From the NCBI GenBank assembly GCA_029204225.1, contig CM055103.1:26326293-26390292 (forward strand): DNA of 64,000 nt, written 5' to 3'. Below, in pieces: positions 29,525-42,483 of the stretch. Every line of letters begins with the position of its first letter. Positions within the stretch are counted from its first letter, which is position 1. The notes under the pieces were generated by a model. It saw only the letters and a program-made list of their open reading frames with translations, was not told where the DNA came from and did not search any database. Both the position numbers and the translations under genes were made by a program. Source of the stretch: Diphasiastrum complanatum. Taxonomy: Eukaryota > Streptophyta > Lycopodiopsida > Lycopodiales > Lycopodiaceae.

Positions 29525-32500
29525 ATGAATGCTGCTTTTGGAGGTATGGCTGCCACAGGCCTGCAGAACTCCGGCGGTCAAGCGCCTTTGCCTCCTCTTC
29601 CTCCCACCCAGGTCATGGCCGCTCCAGCTCCTTCTTCTCAAGCATCGGGAGGCTTTGCGCCTCCCATAAATCAAACGGGAACTGCCATGGCGCCTCCGGG
29701 ACAGCCTCCTGGATCAAATCTTGCTCCAGGCCAGGCACCAGCAGGGATTCCACCTCAGGGACAGGCACCACCAGGGATTCCACCCCCAGGCCAGGCCTCG
29801 ATGCCTCAATCAGGTCAGCCACAGACAGGGTTCGCTCCTCCGAATACGAATACGGCATCCGGTCAGCTACAGCTAGGGTTTTCTGCTCAGAATGCGGCAT
29901 CGGGTCAAGCACAGCAGCTAGGGTTTTCTGCTCAGAATACGGCGTCAGGTCAGCCACAGTTAGGGTTTTCTGCTCAGAACACGCTATCAGGTCAGCAACA
30001 GCTAGGGTTTTCTGCTCCAAACACAGCATCGGAAAGTCCCTCGACAACAGCAATGCCGGCATCTTGGGCACCAGCAGTAGCTGCTCCAGGGATGGGAAGC
30101 ATCAGGCCTGCGCCTGGCTCTTGGGGACCGCCATTCCAGGCACCAGCATCATTTTCAGCAATTGGAGCAATGCGACCAGGATCGGGTGCTCCGCAGTTTT
30201 CTTCGCAATTTTCCACAATGGGAGCCTTCCCTTCTGCAATGCCACAGCACGGGTACACAAGTTCACCTGGAGCGCCACCCCATATGATGCCTCCTGGAGG
30301 TGGGTAATGTTCTTTTCCATTTAGTTTACCTGTTGGTGGTGCCTGCTGTGCAAGTTGGATTGTGCAGGGCAGCGTGCATTCGTAGTAGCTAACACTAGGC
30401 AGATGAGGATGGCGTTGCTGCGTGCTTGCATGTAATTAATTGGTTGACAGGATGTTTTCTCCTACACAGTGCTTTACGAATTGTCATGGTGATCATGGAA
30501 AGAGCGCCACGGGTTATGAGCCTTCTTTTTCGCATGTGGTATGCTTAAATTCCTTGTTAACGCAGCAACAGCAAGTGTCTGTTGTAGAGAGACTTTTTCC
30601 TGTAACTTTGCTTTCCAAGTGAACTTATATAGTCACGTAAGTGAGCAAATCATGAGTATGTTGCTTTACAGTTTTCCCTTGAAGCGATGGGATTTTTAAC
30701 AGCAGCCTGTAGGTTTCACCTTGACTAAGTTACAGCAGAAGGTACATTCCATGTGGCAATGTGACTTATGTGCAGGGTTTGTTTCCATAACATCTATACA
30801 TTCAGAACTCAATAAATACTACCTGTAGATGGTACCTAATCCACCATGAAAGATTAAGCAGTCCGAAGTTCACGTTTCTATCATGTACATTAGGTTTGCG
30901 ATCTCAGGAGTCTCAATCATGTGTTGCAATCTGTTGGACTTTGCTAGGTTTTTTTTGTAGGTTCCTTCAACCTCCTATTCCTCCTTCTGTCCATGCCCTT
31001 ACCCTGCTTATGAAGTGAGAACGAAGGCATATGTGCCGATGGTAACAAGGAAGGGCCCAAAATGTGAAGTATGCAAGATTTATTTACTATTTGTGCATTG
31101 CTAAGATTTGGAGGAAAATTATTATTTCATTTTTTGTACTGTAGTTATTAAAACGGGTGCTTCAAAATTGAATTTTTAAAGATTGTTTTGTGTTTATTTT
31201 TCACATTGCTGGATGGTGGATGCTTTAGATGCAATCATGTTTCTACTAAAGCAGCTGTTTCTAACACTTCGCTTGTCCAGTTCTTGGTTCTGCTCCTGCA
31301 GGTATGATGCCAAGATACCCAGCTCCATCTTTCTCACCTATTGGACGACAACAAATTTTCACACCTCGCCCACCGTTGGGAGCTCCTCCTGTGCCTCCTA
31401 GCTCCATAATAACGTTGCAGCGACCTCCTGTCAGTGGGATGAGACTTATTCCTCCAGTTTTAAAACCTCCTCCAGGGATTGTATTACAGGATGCTACTGT
31501 TAAAGGTGCTAATGCAGTCATTGTTTCTTCTGAGAAACCTCACACGACAGTTTACGTTGGAAAAATTGCATCAACAGTAGAAGATGATTTCTTGAGACCT
31601 CTTCTTGAGGTGAGTAGCTTGCCTTTCACATGTGCGCTTTTTTGAATGTTGAGTTTTTTGACATCTCTGAGTTTAAGTTTTCTTTACCTAACTGGCCTCA
31701 TTCGATGAATTGCTAGCTTTGTGGACCTATAAGGAGCTGGAAGCGCGCTCAAGATCCAACTACAGGCTCCCCTAAAGGTTTTGGGTTCTGTGAATTTGAT
31801 ACGGCTGAGGGAGTGTTGCGGGCTTTGAGACTTCTGAACAAGTTCACTCTTGATGGTCAAGAGCTAGTGGTAAGATTTCTTCATGGCTGCCAGTTGAATT
31901 AGTGACCACAAATTCTTTTGAGACTTGATACCATTATTAATAGGTTCTTCCAACTTTAGGCTATTGCTGTAGCCCTTGAGGTTTTCAGTTTCAGATTTTT
32001 TAAGGGGCCTGGTATGCTTGTGTTGCAGTATTGATTGTACCATTGCTATGCCAGTGCTGTAAATAATCGTCAAGGCATAGTCTTACTAACAAATGCTTTT
32101 AGTTAAAGGGCTCAAGTCTTCAACGAGTCATCAATAGCAAAGCATGTTTAGCTATTAGTAGAGTCCTTTGTAATTGATGCAATGTGATGGGTAAGCAGCG
32201 TAACTTGACAGCCATTAATCCTGCAAGTATAATTAGGTTCATGAAGTCATTTTTTACATAGAAAAGCACCAATCTTGAGGTGCTTGGGAGTTGATTGTTG
32301 GTCTTTGTGCCTGTGAGTCAAGGCTTTGCTTTCTCTCTCTCTCTCTCTCTCTCTTTCTTTTGTAATTGTGAGAGAAAGTCCAAATTGTGTGGAGAAAATG
32401 GTTGTGCCTTGCTTGTGTGTTTTGAGTGGGAGGTAAGATGTGGCACATGTGGAGAAGCGATTATTGCCCTGAGCCATACGGGTGCCTAGGGATATTGCTA

Positions 32501-35500
32501 GGTTTGTGTGTTTGTGATCACCATATAGGTAAGTTGAGAAGGGTCTAAGAGGGCCTAAAACTAGTAAAATGTAAATTTACCTTATTTTTTCCATGAGGAA
32601 GTAGGGACTTTATTTGATCTGCTAATGTGGACATAAGTATGTGCATGTGGTGTGCACATGCTCTAGGGTGATGTTGAAGTGATTAGGGACGTCGTAGCAT
32701 TTGGTCCATGCTATGCATGATGAAGTTGATGGTCTAAGACTTTGTGGTTGGACTTGATAGGGTTGAGGATTGAACGTCTGATTCATGTAAGCAATTGTAG
32801 AATGCTCTCCTTTGTGAGTTTGACGATGCTTCTATATATTTCTTATCTAGTATTCAATACATGGTACATTGTACATGTCTCGTTAGACCTTGTGGTCCTC
32901 CATACTCTAGAATTATGGATCGTGATGAGATGATTAGAAGGCTTTCTTGTGTGAAAGATAAGCAGTTCTATTAAGGGTAGATTGAGTGGAATTTTTGTTT
33001 TCAAGTGCTCATTTATCAAGGTCTTTGAGCTTTAAAACGTTTCAGACTTTTGAAATGAATAAGAAACTAAAACCTTCAAACATTTCCTTGCTACTATGGT
33101 TTGCTGCTCAAGCATCAAGTTCATATGTAGTTCACATGCATGACCTTCCCTGCTTCCATTTGACGAATAAGGCACAAAGTAGGTGTTTCAAAATGACAGG
33201 TGCTCACACTTTTTGGATATTCAAATGGTTTGGCTTCTTTATGTAAATGAGTGACGAAGTGGATGTAATTCGTTTGGGTGCAAATTTTGAACAATTGGTG
33301 TCGCCACTCTTTGTAAGTCCAAATTGCTATCACCTTGATTTCCCCACCACGTAACATGCTCCAATATCATCCATGTGCCCGTCGCCATGGCCCTCCTAGA
33401 AACAACAATTTGACTTTTACCAAGAGAATCTAGATTCTTTCGAAACCCATTTAGCAACTTGTGCTTGGGTACAGATAAGACATAAGCAATACTGTTTGGC
33501 TAAGATCTTTTGTTTATTGAATTCTATATTTTTGTTTTGAGTTAGATCCTTTGACTTTTTGGGTTGCAAATAGATAGAACACTTTGACTTTTACATTTGT
33601 TTTTCTCTCACTTTTTCATAGTAACAATAGACCTAGATTTGAACCCTTCAAAGCCGATCACATATTTGAATTTTTCTTTGTAGAATTTCTTTTTGGAAAA
33701 ATGGTTCTTAATTGTCATTGGGTTGCTAAAAAAGTGTTCATGATGAATGGGATTGCTAAACATTTGTGTAATTATAGGTTGCAACTTTCAAGCAATTCAC
33801 AAGTACTGAGAATCTTCACAAGCCTAGGGCTTTGGTCACCATCATAGAATTAACGAACTGTCCACGGTTCACCACGGTTATGAGAACCGTACAGTGAACC
33901 GTATGGTTACAGTTCACTAAAAATTCTGGCCAGAACCGTGGTGAACCGTACAATTAATTAATCAATCAATTAATTTATTTTTTCTTTCAGTTTCCCACCA
34001 AAAACAGCCCAATTTTTTTTTAAAAAAAGGCCAAAAAAATGCCAATATAAACCAGAAATCTGTGTCTGTGTCTGTCCAAATCTGTTATGGATCAGGTCCA
34101 AATCTGTGTGTGTGTCTGTGTGGATCAGGTCCTATTTTGGACCAGAAATTCTATTATGGATCAGGTCCTATTTGTCTGTCCAAATCTATTATGGATCAGG
34201 TCCAAATCTGTGTCTGTCCAAATCTGTCAGGTCAATTATTTCCTTACTTTTATGTCATATATCCTTCTTATCAGGCATATCAAATTTCAGTATCAAAACA
34301 GGGTAAACAAATTAATTATTCAATTAATTACAAGAACCGTATAACCCATCTCCTATATGTATCTCTATTTAGTATCATTAGTAAGTTTAAGCATTCAAAA
34401 TGATGTAACATTGTGCCTCTCTAAAGCTTTAAGAAACATGACTGTTTTAAAGAAAAAAATTAGCAACTCTTTTCTTGAGAAAAAATTGGTTAATATAAGA
34501 TTTTGGCAATTGATTAAATCAATTCAAATCTTTGGGAAGCTAATCGAATCGATTTGAATCTTTCATTTACTATGTTGTATTTGTCTCAACAAGCCTATGA
34601 CTTGGCTAAACATGCGATTTGCAGTAGCTCCAAGAGTTATTTAGCTCCTTGTCGATGCTTTGTGAAGTCTGTGCTCATAGTGGGTAGAGCTTGTCAACAA
34701 CTACAAAATATGTTGCAGACGAAGTTGCATCTTTTCATCGTGTCATTGTAGTTGCTTCCTACATATACGAATAGCAACCACGTGTTGTTGTACTTGCATC
34801 CTGTGTCTATGAAGAACAACCATATGGTCGTAAAAGCTATTTGAGATCTTAAGTAATGCATTGCATCTTGTACATAGAAGATCATAGCAACTGCAAAGGG
34901 TAAGTAATACGATAATATACGTTGTCTCGTATGAAAACTTGTCATTGCAATCTCTTTTTGATACGATCTGTGAACTTGTTCGTGTATGAGGTCGAGGGTG
35001 CGTGCCTTTCTATCCTGTAGACGGGTTGGGATATTGAACAGTTAGCACATGCACCAACGTTCCCATTTGCACTAGAAATTCTCAACAAACACAATACTTT
35101 GGAAGGACTGTAAATGCCTCTCAGCTACATGCGACACAAACTCTAGAGTAGCTACCATCTCGCATAACTTATTTTTTAGAAGCAGTAGCCTCTCAAGCAC
35201 AACGAAATGAGAAATTCTGGTGGGCGCAAGCTTCATCATGTCCTGTTGGCTAAATGTGCGGTTAAAGCATGATGCTTTCTAATGACTAAAGATAGAATGA
35301 AAAGCATGACATTTGAGGAAAGTTGCCAATGTTCTACATGACGAGGTCGATACAGTGGCCTGCACAAGAGGAGGTTATAATATTTGATTGCACAGGAGTT
35401 TAAACTATGTTGTGGAACTCTATTTACAACATCTCCAATTTGCGCGATTCATGACATGTCACAATTTGAGCAATAAATATATACATGATTATGTACAACA

Positions 35501-38500
35501 AATCGCATCAATGATTAGCAAAACATATCGCCAATCAGTGCATCTAGTTATTGGAAATGGTATGTAAAAGCTTGTGGGGGAGACAATTTTTTTTTTTAAT
35601 ATTATAGAAGTCATTTTCAAAAAAAGTGATTTTAAGGGGCATGTCCTGATCCACCTTTTGCTATAACCTAGAATACTGTGATAGACCCTTTATTCGGGGC
35701 AGGGGCATAAGTGGCTGCCCTTTGCAAAGATCGTTACCCTTCAGAAAGTGCAATAGGCCTTCAGTTGAAGATGCGATAGGTCCTTGTTTGAAAATGCAAT
35801 AGTGTGCGATATAAGGGCAGTCGCGTAAGTTGTGAAAATATGCCAAAGTCAAGTGTTTGATCAAATTTTTGAAATTTCTCAGCCAAAACCGGAGCTGTAC
35901 GGCCTCACACGTGTGAAAAGGGTTCCTACAGTTCCACATGTGTGGAAATATCATGGAAGGGGCCAAGTTGGTGCCCACAAACTTCTGTTACTGTTCAGTG
36001 TAGATAAAAAGCAGTTTCAGTGGTAAATTGTCAAGTAGATGAATCTAGACCATCTATGTAATGGATGTGGGTATGGTTTAAGATGCAACCCTAAGTTCTA
36101 GTCCTTTCCGTTTGCAGCCTACTAAGCCTTTATATAAGCTGAGCCTCGTTCACTACTTTCTTACTTTTGGTGATGAATTGGAGAGAAGGAATCACTCCAC
36201 TTGTCTACATTTGCTTGTATCTCTCTCTCTCTACATTGTCTATCTCTTTCTCTCTCTAACCAGGATTTAGCACATAAAAGAAGTGTATCTTCTATCATGG
36301 ATGTGATCTTTATCATGTACTAAAATCAGGTTTTGAATCCTGAGTGGAACCTTTCTTTATTTTGAAGCATTGGAAGCAGGGTCATGATGCCATCACACCA
36401 CAAAAAGGAGCTTTGTCATGCTTTTGTACTCTAGATCCCTGACGTGTGCAGTGCAGGCATTGACCCCTCTACCTCTGCATTAGCCTTTGGATCCCTCTTT
36501 TATTAGGCCCATTTGTGTCGTCACCGTAAATGAGTAGTGCTCTATGTATGAAGGTTCAGACATCGTGGCTGACTCGATGAAACATGTTAGATGAGGCCTT
36601 ACATCCGATGGTGTGACTTGGGGGGTAGTGTGAAAGTTCTAGAAGCTTCCGCATCGGTGGAGGAAAGTTGTAGCATCAAAGCTTGTAGTTGTGCTGTAAT
36701 TGCTGTACCTACAGCATTGAATGGGCTTGCGCGTGCCTACCTGAGCTATTTTTGCAAGCCCAGCTCGCTTATGCCAAAGATGCAATCTCACATATCTACT
36801 AACTTATGACAGTGATGGATTCATAGACCTTAAAACACCACAACATCTTCTTGCCTCCATAAGCGGCCAATGTATCACCTTGCTATGTTGGATAGTAACA
36901 CTCCACAGGCTGAAAATTATGCAACAGAATAAAAAGACAATAATCCTAGCTCTGCTGCAGTGAATCCTAACAAAATAGATCACTGAAAATGGAAGCTTGT
37001 GCCTCCAAACATACAAACAAAAAGGGATACTAGAAGTTGCTCCAAACTTGCATTTGCTCTTCTTTCTCTTCAACCATCAAATTGCCTTTGCTGCTCACAA
37101 TCCCTTTGTCCTACTTAATCCAAGCCATGCAAGAAGAGTTGTTCATGACTTGTTTTGTCATCTCATTGACTTGAGTAGTTTTCACCAAAAGGCCTCATTT
37201 TTTCTAGGAGGAATCCATTCTAGAGACTCACGTGAACACAATTGTACAGCTAATGTTATGGTAGCAATGGGAAATTCATTGGATGTCTAGTAGCCAGAAT
37301 AGATCAGGTATTTTTGGTTGGTATCTATGAACAAAAGGTTGTTGCTACTAGCTAGAGTAATGTACTGTAAGATGATTTTGTGCCTCTATTTTAAAATTGA
37401 AATCTTTTTGTTTCTGTTAAGTTATGTAGTGGTTACTTCCGTTTAGTTTTCTGGTTTTTGGACCAGTGGAGATACTTAAGTAAACCGCTGCTGTTAATAA
37501 GGGTTACTCTTCTACAAAAATCAAGCTGATGCTTTTGGCTTCGGTATGTCTGTTTGTCTATTTCTTGTCAAGTCTTGTTTTGCAATTTGCAATCCTTGGG
37601 GAGGTTTTAAGGTTCTTATGTTTGGTTCTTTTTTCTAGCTTTTTCGTGTTGGTTGCCTATAAGTCCTTTGTCAGCACTAGGTCTACCCAAGAGAAGCAGG
37701 ATTCTATTGAAACCTAAAAAGCAAATGATTGATTACTTATGACACTGTAGGTCATGTTTGCTGGGTTTTGATATGGATTTTTATATTGCTTATGATACAA
37801 TAATTTCAATTATATGAATGCTTCAAGAGACGATTTTAGACGGGTACTCAACAGTTCACAGAAACTAGTTGGATATATTCCATGCCTCCAGAGACAATTT
37901 TAGTTTCCTACACAACAGTTCACAGAAACTGACAACTATGTTAGACTTGTTTGGAACTGTGGAAGAAAAAATCTAAGGAGCTATATGGAGATTTAGGTCT
38001 ACAAAACTCCTATCTTGGATAAAAGATTCCAATTTCACTCGAAAAATTCCGAACCCAGAAGGAATTTGGACTGGCAGAGCCTTATCCTTCACTTGAGGAT
38101 CTTAGTTTGTTAGAGTTTCCTTGATCAGCGTCTGTCAATTATTAAAAAGTCCTCTAAGCTGGCTGTTAGGGTATACCATTGGGCGTGCAAACTTCAAAGG
38201 CGTTTGACACCACTCAAGTTTGGGAACATACTTGGTGTCTGGTTCACGTCTAATTAACGAGCTTGCAGAGTTAACTTAAGATATGAGGTTAATACTTTCT
38301 TTTGATGGGTTGAGATCCTGCCACCATGTATGTACGTGTAACATTATGGTTTATTCTTCATTTGCCGTTTGTTCAAGATTTATACCTGCGACTGTTTTTT
38401 TTTTTTTGTGAATATCAGCTAAATGTGAACCAAGCTACACGTGAATACTTGGAACGATATGTGACGTTGAAAAAGGAAAGAGAGAGACAGTTGAAGGAAA

Positions 38501-41500
38501 GAGCCCAAGAGGACGACAAAGAAGAAGAGATGGCCCCTGGTGTAGAGAAAACTCACAAGCCTTCTCCTGGCCAGTCGAAGGAGGATTGTCTAACTTCTGC
38601 AGAGACTGAACCTGAGCATGATGGGAAGAAATTTGGACTTGTAAATGATGCAGATAGGCTGGCTGATGATTTTGCTTCGGAGAAATTGACTAGTATGATG
38701 GAGGTGCGGTAAGTAGCATTGACAGGTATAAATACTAGGTTGCTTTGTTTTGCAGGTGAAATCTTCAGTCATTTGCACGTCCTGCTTATTAGAAATTTCA
38801 ACCTTTTTGCATTTTCCATATTGTACTTATGCATATCGTAAATCACACCGCATGTGTTTCTTAGTGATACTTTTGTATTTCAGTGCTAGGTTGAAGCCTC
38901 TTCCTCCACCTTCAGCTCTCCCTGCCACATCTGAACTAGCTGGCAAGTCTTCATCAGCTTTGGAAGGTTCTGTGAAATCAAAAGATGCAGATTCAAATTT
39001 TGATGAGACAAGAAGTGGTTAGTCAGTTGATTATTTCAAGTCTTGTTTTTTTGAGAACGGTTTTGTTATCATAACTCCTGCCTTGTTCCTGGTTTTCAAA
39101 CATAGGATTTTTTGTGGTTCAATGTGTTCCTGTGTTATTCATTGTGATAATTTACGTTCAATGTTTTATTCTACGGACTGGGGTGTTTCATAGATGATGC
39201 TATTGGGAAAATCGAGGATGAAACAACTAGTGAGAACAAAACTGGGTTAGATCCAGAAAGGCCTGGAACAAGTGGTTCAGAGCGAGGACGGCGTACAGAT
39301 CGAGATAGAGAAAGAGATAGAGAGCGTGAAATGGAAAGGGAAAAGGAAAGGGAGTTGGAGAGATTTGAAAGAGAGCGAGAGCGGGAACGTGCTCGGCGGG
39401 AAAGAGACCGGGAAGTGCGCACGAGAGAGGCTGAGCGTTTGTATGAGGAGCGTGAGCGAGAATGGGAAGGCCGAGAGCGAGAAAGGGAAAGACAGCGACT
39501 ACATGATAAAGAAAGGGAGAAAGAAAGGGAAAGAGACAGACGTAGGGAGGTGAAGGAGCAGGAGGAAGAGAGTGATGATGATGATTGGAGAAAACGTCAC
39601 TACAGGGGAAATTTTCAGGATGAGCAGCGTAAGAGAAGGCAAAGGGAAAGGGAGGAAGATCTAGCAGATCGCTTGCGTGAAGAACAGGATTTAGCTGAAG
39701 CAAAAAAGCGTAAGATTGAAGAACCTTCAAACTCAGCTGTCAGAATGGAAGTTGACACAGGTAGACAACCTTTTGTTGATTCATCGAAGCAAGGAGAGTT
39801 TGAAGCTAGCAGTGTTTCTTTGAAGAACGGAAAAGACTCTATGAGTGCAGCTTTTGAAAGCGAATCGGACGAACTTCCAGATTGTGAGTGTTTCTGTCCT
39901 GAAACTTCTTTTCTTTAGCAGGTAGGCGAATGTCATGGCATGCATTTGATGCTCAAACAAGGTTAAACTCCTATAAAATTTCGAAGCGACTGTGTCAAAA
40001 CTGCTGTTAATACGGTCAAGATTTTTTTTTTTATATCCTTATGAATATCTGGAGACTTCGGCTCAATGATTTACTATTCATCCAGCGTACATGTACTAGT
40101 AAATGCACAGACTACTGTGCTTCAGCCTGAAATAAAATGGGGAGCACGACCTAGAGTTGTTCATGGGTTTCTGCCTCTAAAGATTTAGAATAAATAGTCT
40201 TGTGAGTTGCTGGACTATATTAGTAGTGCTATATATTAGCATGCTTGACATCTTTTATTGCATTCTTTACTAGATGTTCAGTCTCAATATCTATCTTGAG
40301 CATGTTTTTATCTATTTAGTAGTCTAATTGCCAATCCTAACTTCTTGAAGTCAGGTGAGCAAAGGAGCTTCAAAATTGGTATTGATAACATCATCATTCT
40401 CATATGCAGAGTTTAAATCATAGTGTAACTGGGCAAAGCCCTATATGGATGAGGCGTTTTATGTTTCTATACCGGACCGATTCGTCTATGAAATTGTATT
40501 GCAACTTGGTGGTGGATTGATTTATGAAGGAAGATCTTCTGCAATGTTTAGGTTTTGATAGACTGTGCATGGTCATTTCACCCATACCTGCCAAATTCTT
40601 GAAAACCTATACTAATTTCAGTGCTTTGCGTTGTGAAAGACTTCTTGGCGTTACAATTTTGATTCTGTGGATTCTGACGGTGTCAAAGGCAGGAGGGTTA
40701 TCACTTCGATGTTACAGCTACAATTAGAATTTTTTTATCGTAGCCTATATTTCCGATCACTGACTGCACAGCATGTCGTTCTTGCAAAGATGTTTCTGAG
40801 GGAGAGAATGTGTGTTGAGTTAGGTGGGTGATCAGAATTTGTCATACAAATTCTAGATGATCCCATAATTCTTTTTACTGTATATCAATTTTCTCTGAAT
40901 CTGCTGCTCATTAGAAATAAGTATATCTTCTTAGAGAGCTATTTGTTGATATAGTTGTCTTAGTCATGTTTTGTGATTTTACCACCTTTTTTTGCTGTAT
41001 ACATGGTCCTACCATTATCTTGTCATGTCCTAACTTTTAGAGCTTGCTTAGTGGACTTTTAAAGCGTTCATCTATTATCTTGTCACGATATGGTTTCTAT
41101 GATGGAGAAAGTATGTCAAATTCTTAGATGCATAGGATAAAACAGGAATGACTTTCCCCTACTGGTAGCATTCAATGATTGGATAGTCCTGTCTTTTCTC
41201 TTTGTTAAGGGGTTGCGGATATTTCTGTGTATGTTTTTATTCTTGAGCATGTTGTTCACTCTGCTTTTTATTTTCAGCAAAATCGGCTCAAAGCAATGGT
41301 GCTTATGCCATTACTTATGATTCCAGAAGGGATGGAGAAGCTGAAAATTCTAGTGCAATGACTGAGATAGATCAGAAGCTGAATTCCAGTTCTGCCCCAA
41401 GAAAACTTGGATTTGGAATCATTGGATCTGGAAGACGGGCTTCTGTCCCATGGGTCTTTCATCAGGAGGATGAAGAAGACGCTCCAAAAGATCGCAAATT

Positions 41501-42483
41501 ACGTCCACTGGTGCCCATCGACTATTCTGCCGAAGAACTGCAAGCAGTGCCACCTCAGTCGAAATCTTCTTCAAAGCTTGCTCCAAATCTTGTTGCAGCT
41601 GCAGAATTTGCTAAAAGTTTGTCCAACCTTGGAAAGACTACCTCTCCTGGCAATGATGGCAAGACAAAAGAGGGAGATAGAGATAAAAGTAGAAGGCTTG
41701 GCAGTGATCGAAGTCGAAGAGATCGAGACAGAGAAAAGGATAGGGATCGTGATAGATCAAAGGACTGGGACAGAGAAAAAGAAAAAAAAGAGAAGGAAAG
41801 AGATAGGGATGTTAAAGTTTATGAAAAAGAACAGAGCTTGGAGAAAGCTAAACCTCCTGAAAACAAGAACATATTAGATGCAAAGCAGTTGATTGACACC
41901 ATTCCAAAGACCAAGGAGGAGCTGTTCGCCTACCCTGTTGATTGGTCAATTTATGATAAGGTACAAATTGTACAATGGATACTTGTCAAGGAGTAGCATC
42001 TCAGCTCAACATTAAAATTTATAGTTTGTAGAGTTAACGTCCTTTGACTGCTTATAGATTTGCTGGTTCTAATCTGTCTTTTTTTGAAACTTTGATACTC
42101 AAGTGTGTATGCAGTAGGTTTTGGCTTTTCACCTGACCTTTCTTTCAAGGTTTGCTTCCCATTGCCTGTATAAACGGCGAGTTTTGAGTATACATTTATG
42201 TTCTCGTTGTGCTTCAACTTTTGAATTGCAGCATGATCTTCATGAGAGGATGCGGCCATGGATTTCAAAAAAGATAACTGATTTTTTGGGAGAGGAGGAA
42301 ACAACTCTGGTGGACTTCATTGTGAAGAATACACAAAATCATCTTACTGCTGCAAATATGTTAGAGTTGTTGGAGGCTATTCTGGATGATGAAGCTGAGA
42401 TGTTTGTCCTAAAGATGTGGAGAATGCTTATTTTTGAGATCAGACGCATTGAGACAGGGCTTGCTTTTAGACCAAGGTCTTGA
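29525..42483 (+). CDS. RBM25: RBM25-like splicing factor, RRM and PWI domains, eight exons
   Basis: Exons 29525-30299, 31302-31609, 31717-31869, 38419-38708, 38884-39017, 39194-39883, 41278-41960 and 42232-42483 all have GT-AG borders. They join in one frame of 1,094 codons. Residues 1-258 are Pro/Gly/Gln-rich. An RRM spans about 340-412, with TVYVGKI as RNP2 and KGFGFCEF as RNP1. LNVNQATREYLERY follows. Arg/Glu- and Arg/Asp-rich stretches lie at about 580-720 and 914-961, around a KLGFGIIGSGRR motif near 826. A PWI domain is at about 998-1090 (AYPVDWSIYDK, PWISKKITDFLGEEE). This is the architecture of RBM25, a U1 snRNP-associated nuclear protein that influences 5' splice site and alternative exon choice. 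Exon 1 would run into a TAA at 30305 if not spliced. An in-frame ATG 54 bases upstream (29471) is possible; 29525 is chosen because the extra 18 residues look unrelated. Length is near that of other plant RBM25 proteins. No lesion is seen. Confidence 0.93.
29812..30035 (+). repeat. Tandem ~42-bp coding repeats in exon 1
   Basis: Five units encode versions of SGQxQLGFSAQNTA. Unit length varies by whole codons (an extra Gln in one), so the frame is kept. Each unit but the first contains CTAGGGTTTTCTGCTC or a close form. Such low-complexity, Gln-rich repeats are common in splicing factors and can mediate weak self-association; that is inference. Confidence 0.85.
30300..31301 (+). other. Intron 1 of the RBM25-like gene
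   Basis: The intron begins GTGGGTAATG and ends CTGCTCCTGCAG. The exact donor was chosen because only a cut after 30299 keeps the frame (a GGT codon is formed across the junction). No other gene is seen in it. Confidence 0.8.
32330..32354. repeat. (CT)n microsatellite in intron 3
   Basis: A run of CT dinucleotides of about 25 bases followed by TTTCTTTTG. It has no coding role. Confidence 0.9.
33864..33949. repeat. Perfect 16-bp inverted repeat with nested hairpin
   Basis: ACGGTTCACCACGGTT at 33864-33879 pairs exactly with AACCGTGGTGAACCGT at 33934-33949. Between them AGTGAAC...GTTCACT can pair as an inner stem, and AACCGTA words recur. AACCGTATAACC appears again at about 34335. The block looks like the end of a small inverted-repeat transposon. 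Confidence 0.7.
34052..34236 (+). repeat. Short-period minisatellite in intron 3
   Basis: The words ATGGATCAGGTCC (at 34087, 34157 and 34192, and as GTGGATCAGGTCC near 34120) and CTGTGTCTGTCCAAATCTG alternate with irregular spacing of about 35 bp. It is a degenerate tandem array. Confidence 0.75.
35640..36400 (+). mobile_element. Possible solo LTR in intron 3
   Basis: The region has an LTR-like promoter plan: CACACGTGTG at 35906-35915, CCACATGTGTGG at 35934-35945, then TATATAAGCTGAGCC at about 36131 and a CT-rich leader. Similar palindromes stand upstream of the TATA box in the copia LTR at 8161-8952. Neither end nor a target-site duplication could be fixed, so this is tentative. Confidence 0.35.
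39884..41277 (+). other. Intron 6 of the RBM25-like gene
   Basis: It starts GTGAGTGTTT and ends TTATTTTCAG. The frame resumes exactly (a TCA codon is formed across the junction). No transposon domain or other gene is seen. Confidence 0.8.

Larger units (their letters stand above)
31870..38418 (+). other. Intron 3 of the RBM25-like gene, 6.5 kb, repeat-bearing
   Basis: The donor is GTAAGA after 31869 and the acceptor TATCAG before 38419. The intron separates the RRM exon from the NVNQATREYLERY exon and is more than four times longer than any other intron of the gene. It holds a (CT)n run near 32330-32354, a perfect inverted repeat near 33.9 kb, a minisatellite near 34.1 kb and an LTR-like region near 35.6-36.4 kb. 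A 72-codon minus frame at 33239-33457 is not recognised. Confidence 0.85.

Noticed and set aside
29488-30324. 278-codon frame and two minus-strand frames overlapping RBM25 exon 1
   Set aside because: Long only because the exon is GC-rich and repetitive; no domain, and the true frame continues correctly into exon 2.
33239-33457. 72-codon minus-strand frame in intron 3
   Set aside because: No recognisable domain, short, and inside an intron; left as unassigned.
39227-39730. 167-codon minus-strand frame opposite RBM25 exon 6
   Set aside because: It is the shadow of the Arg/Glu-rich exon; its Ser/Pro/Phe-rich content is what the reverse strand of GAR/GAR codons gives.
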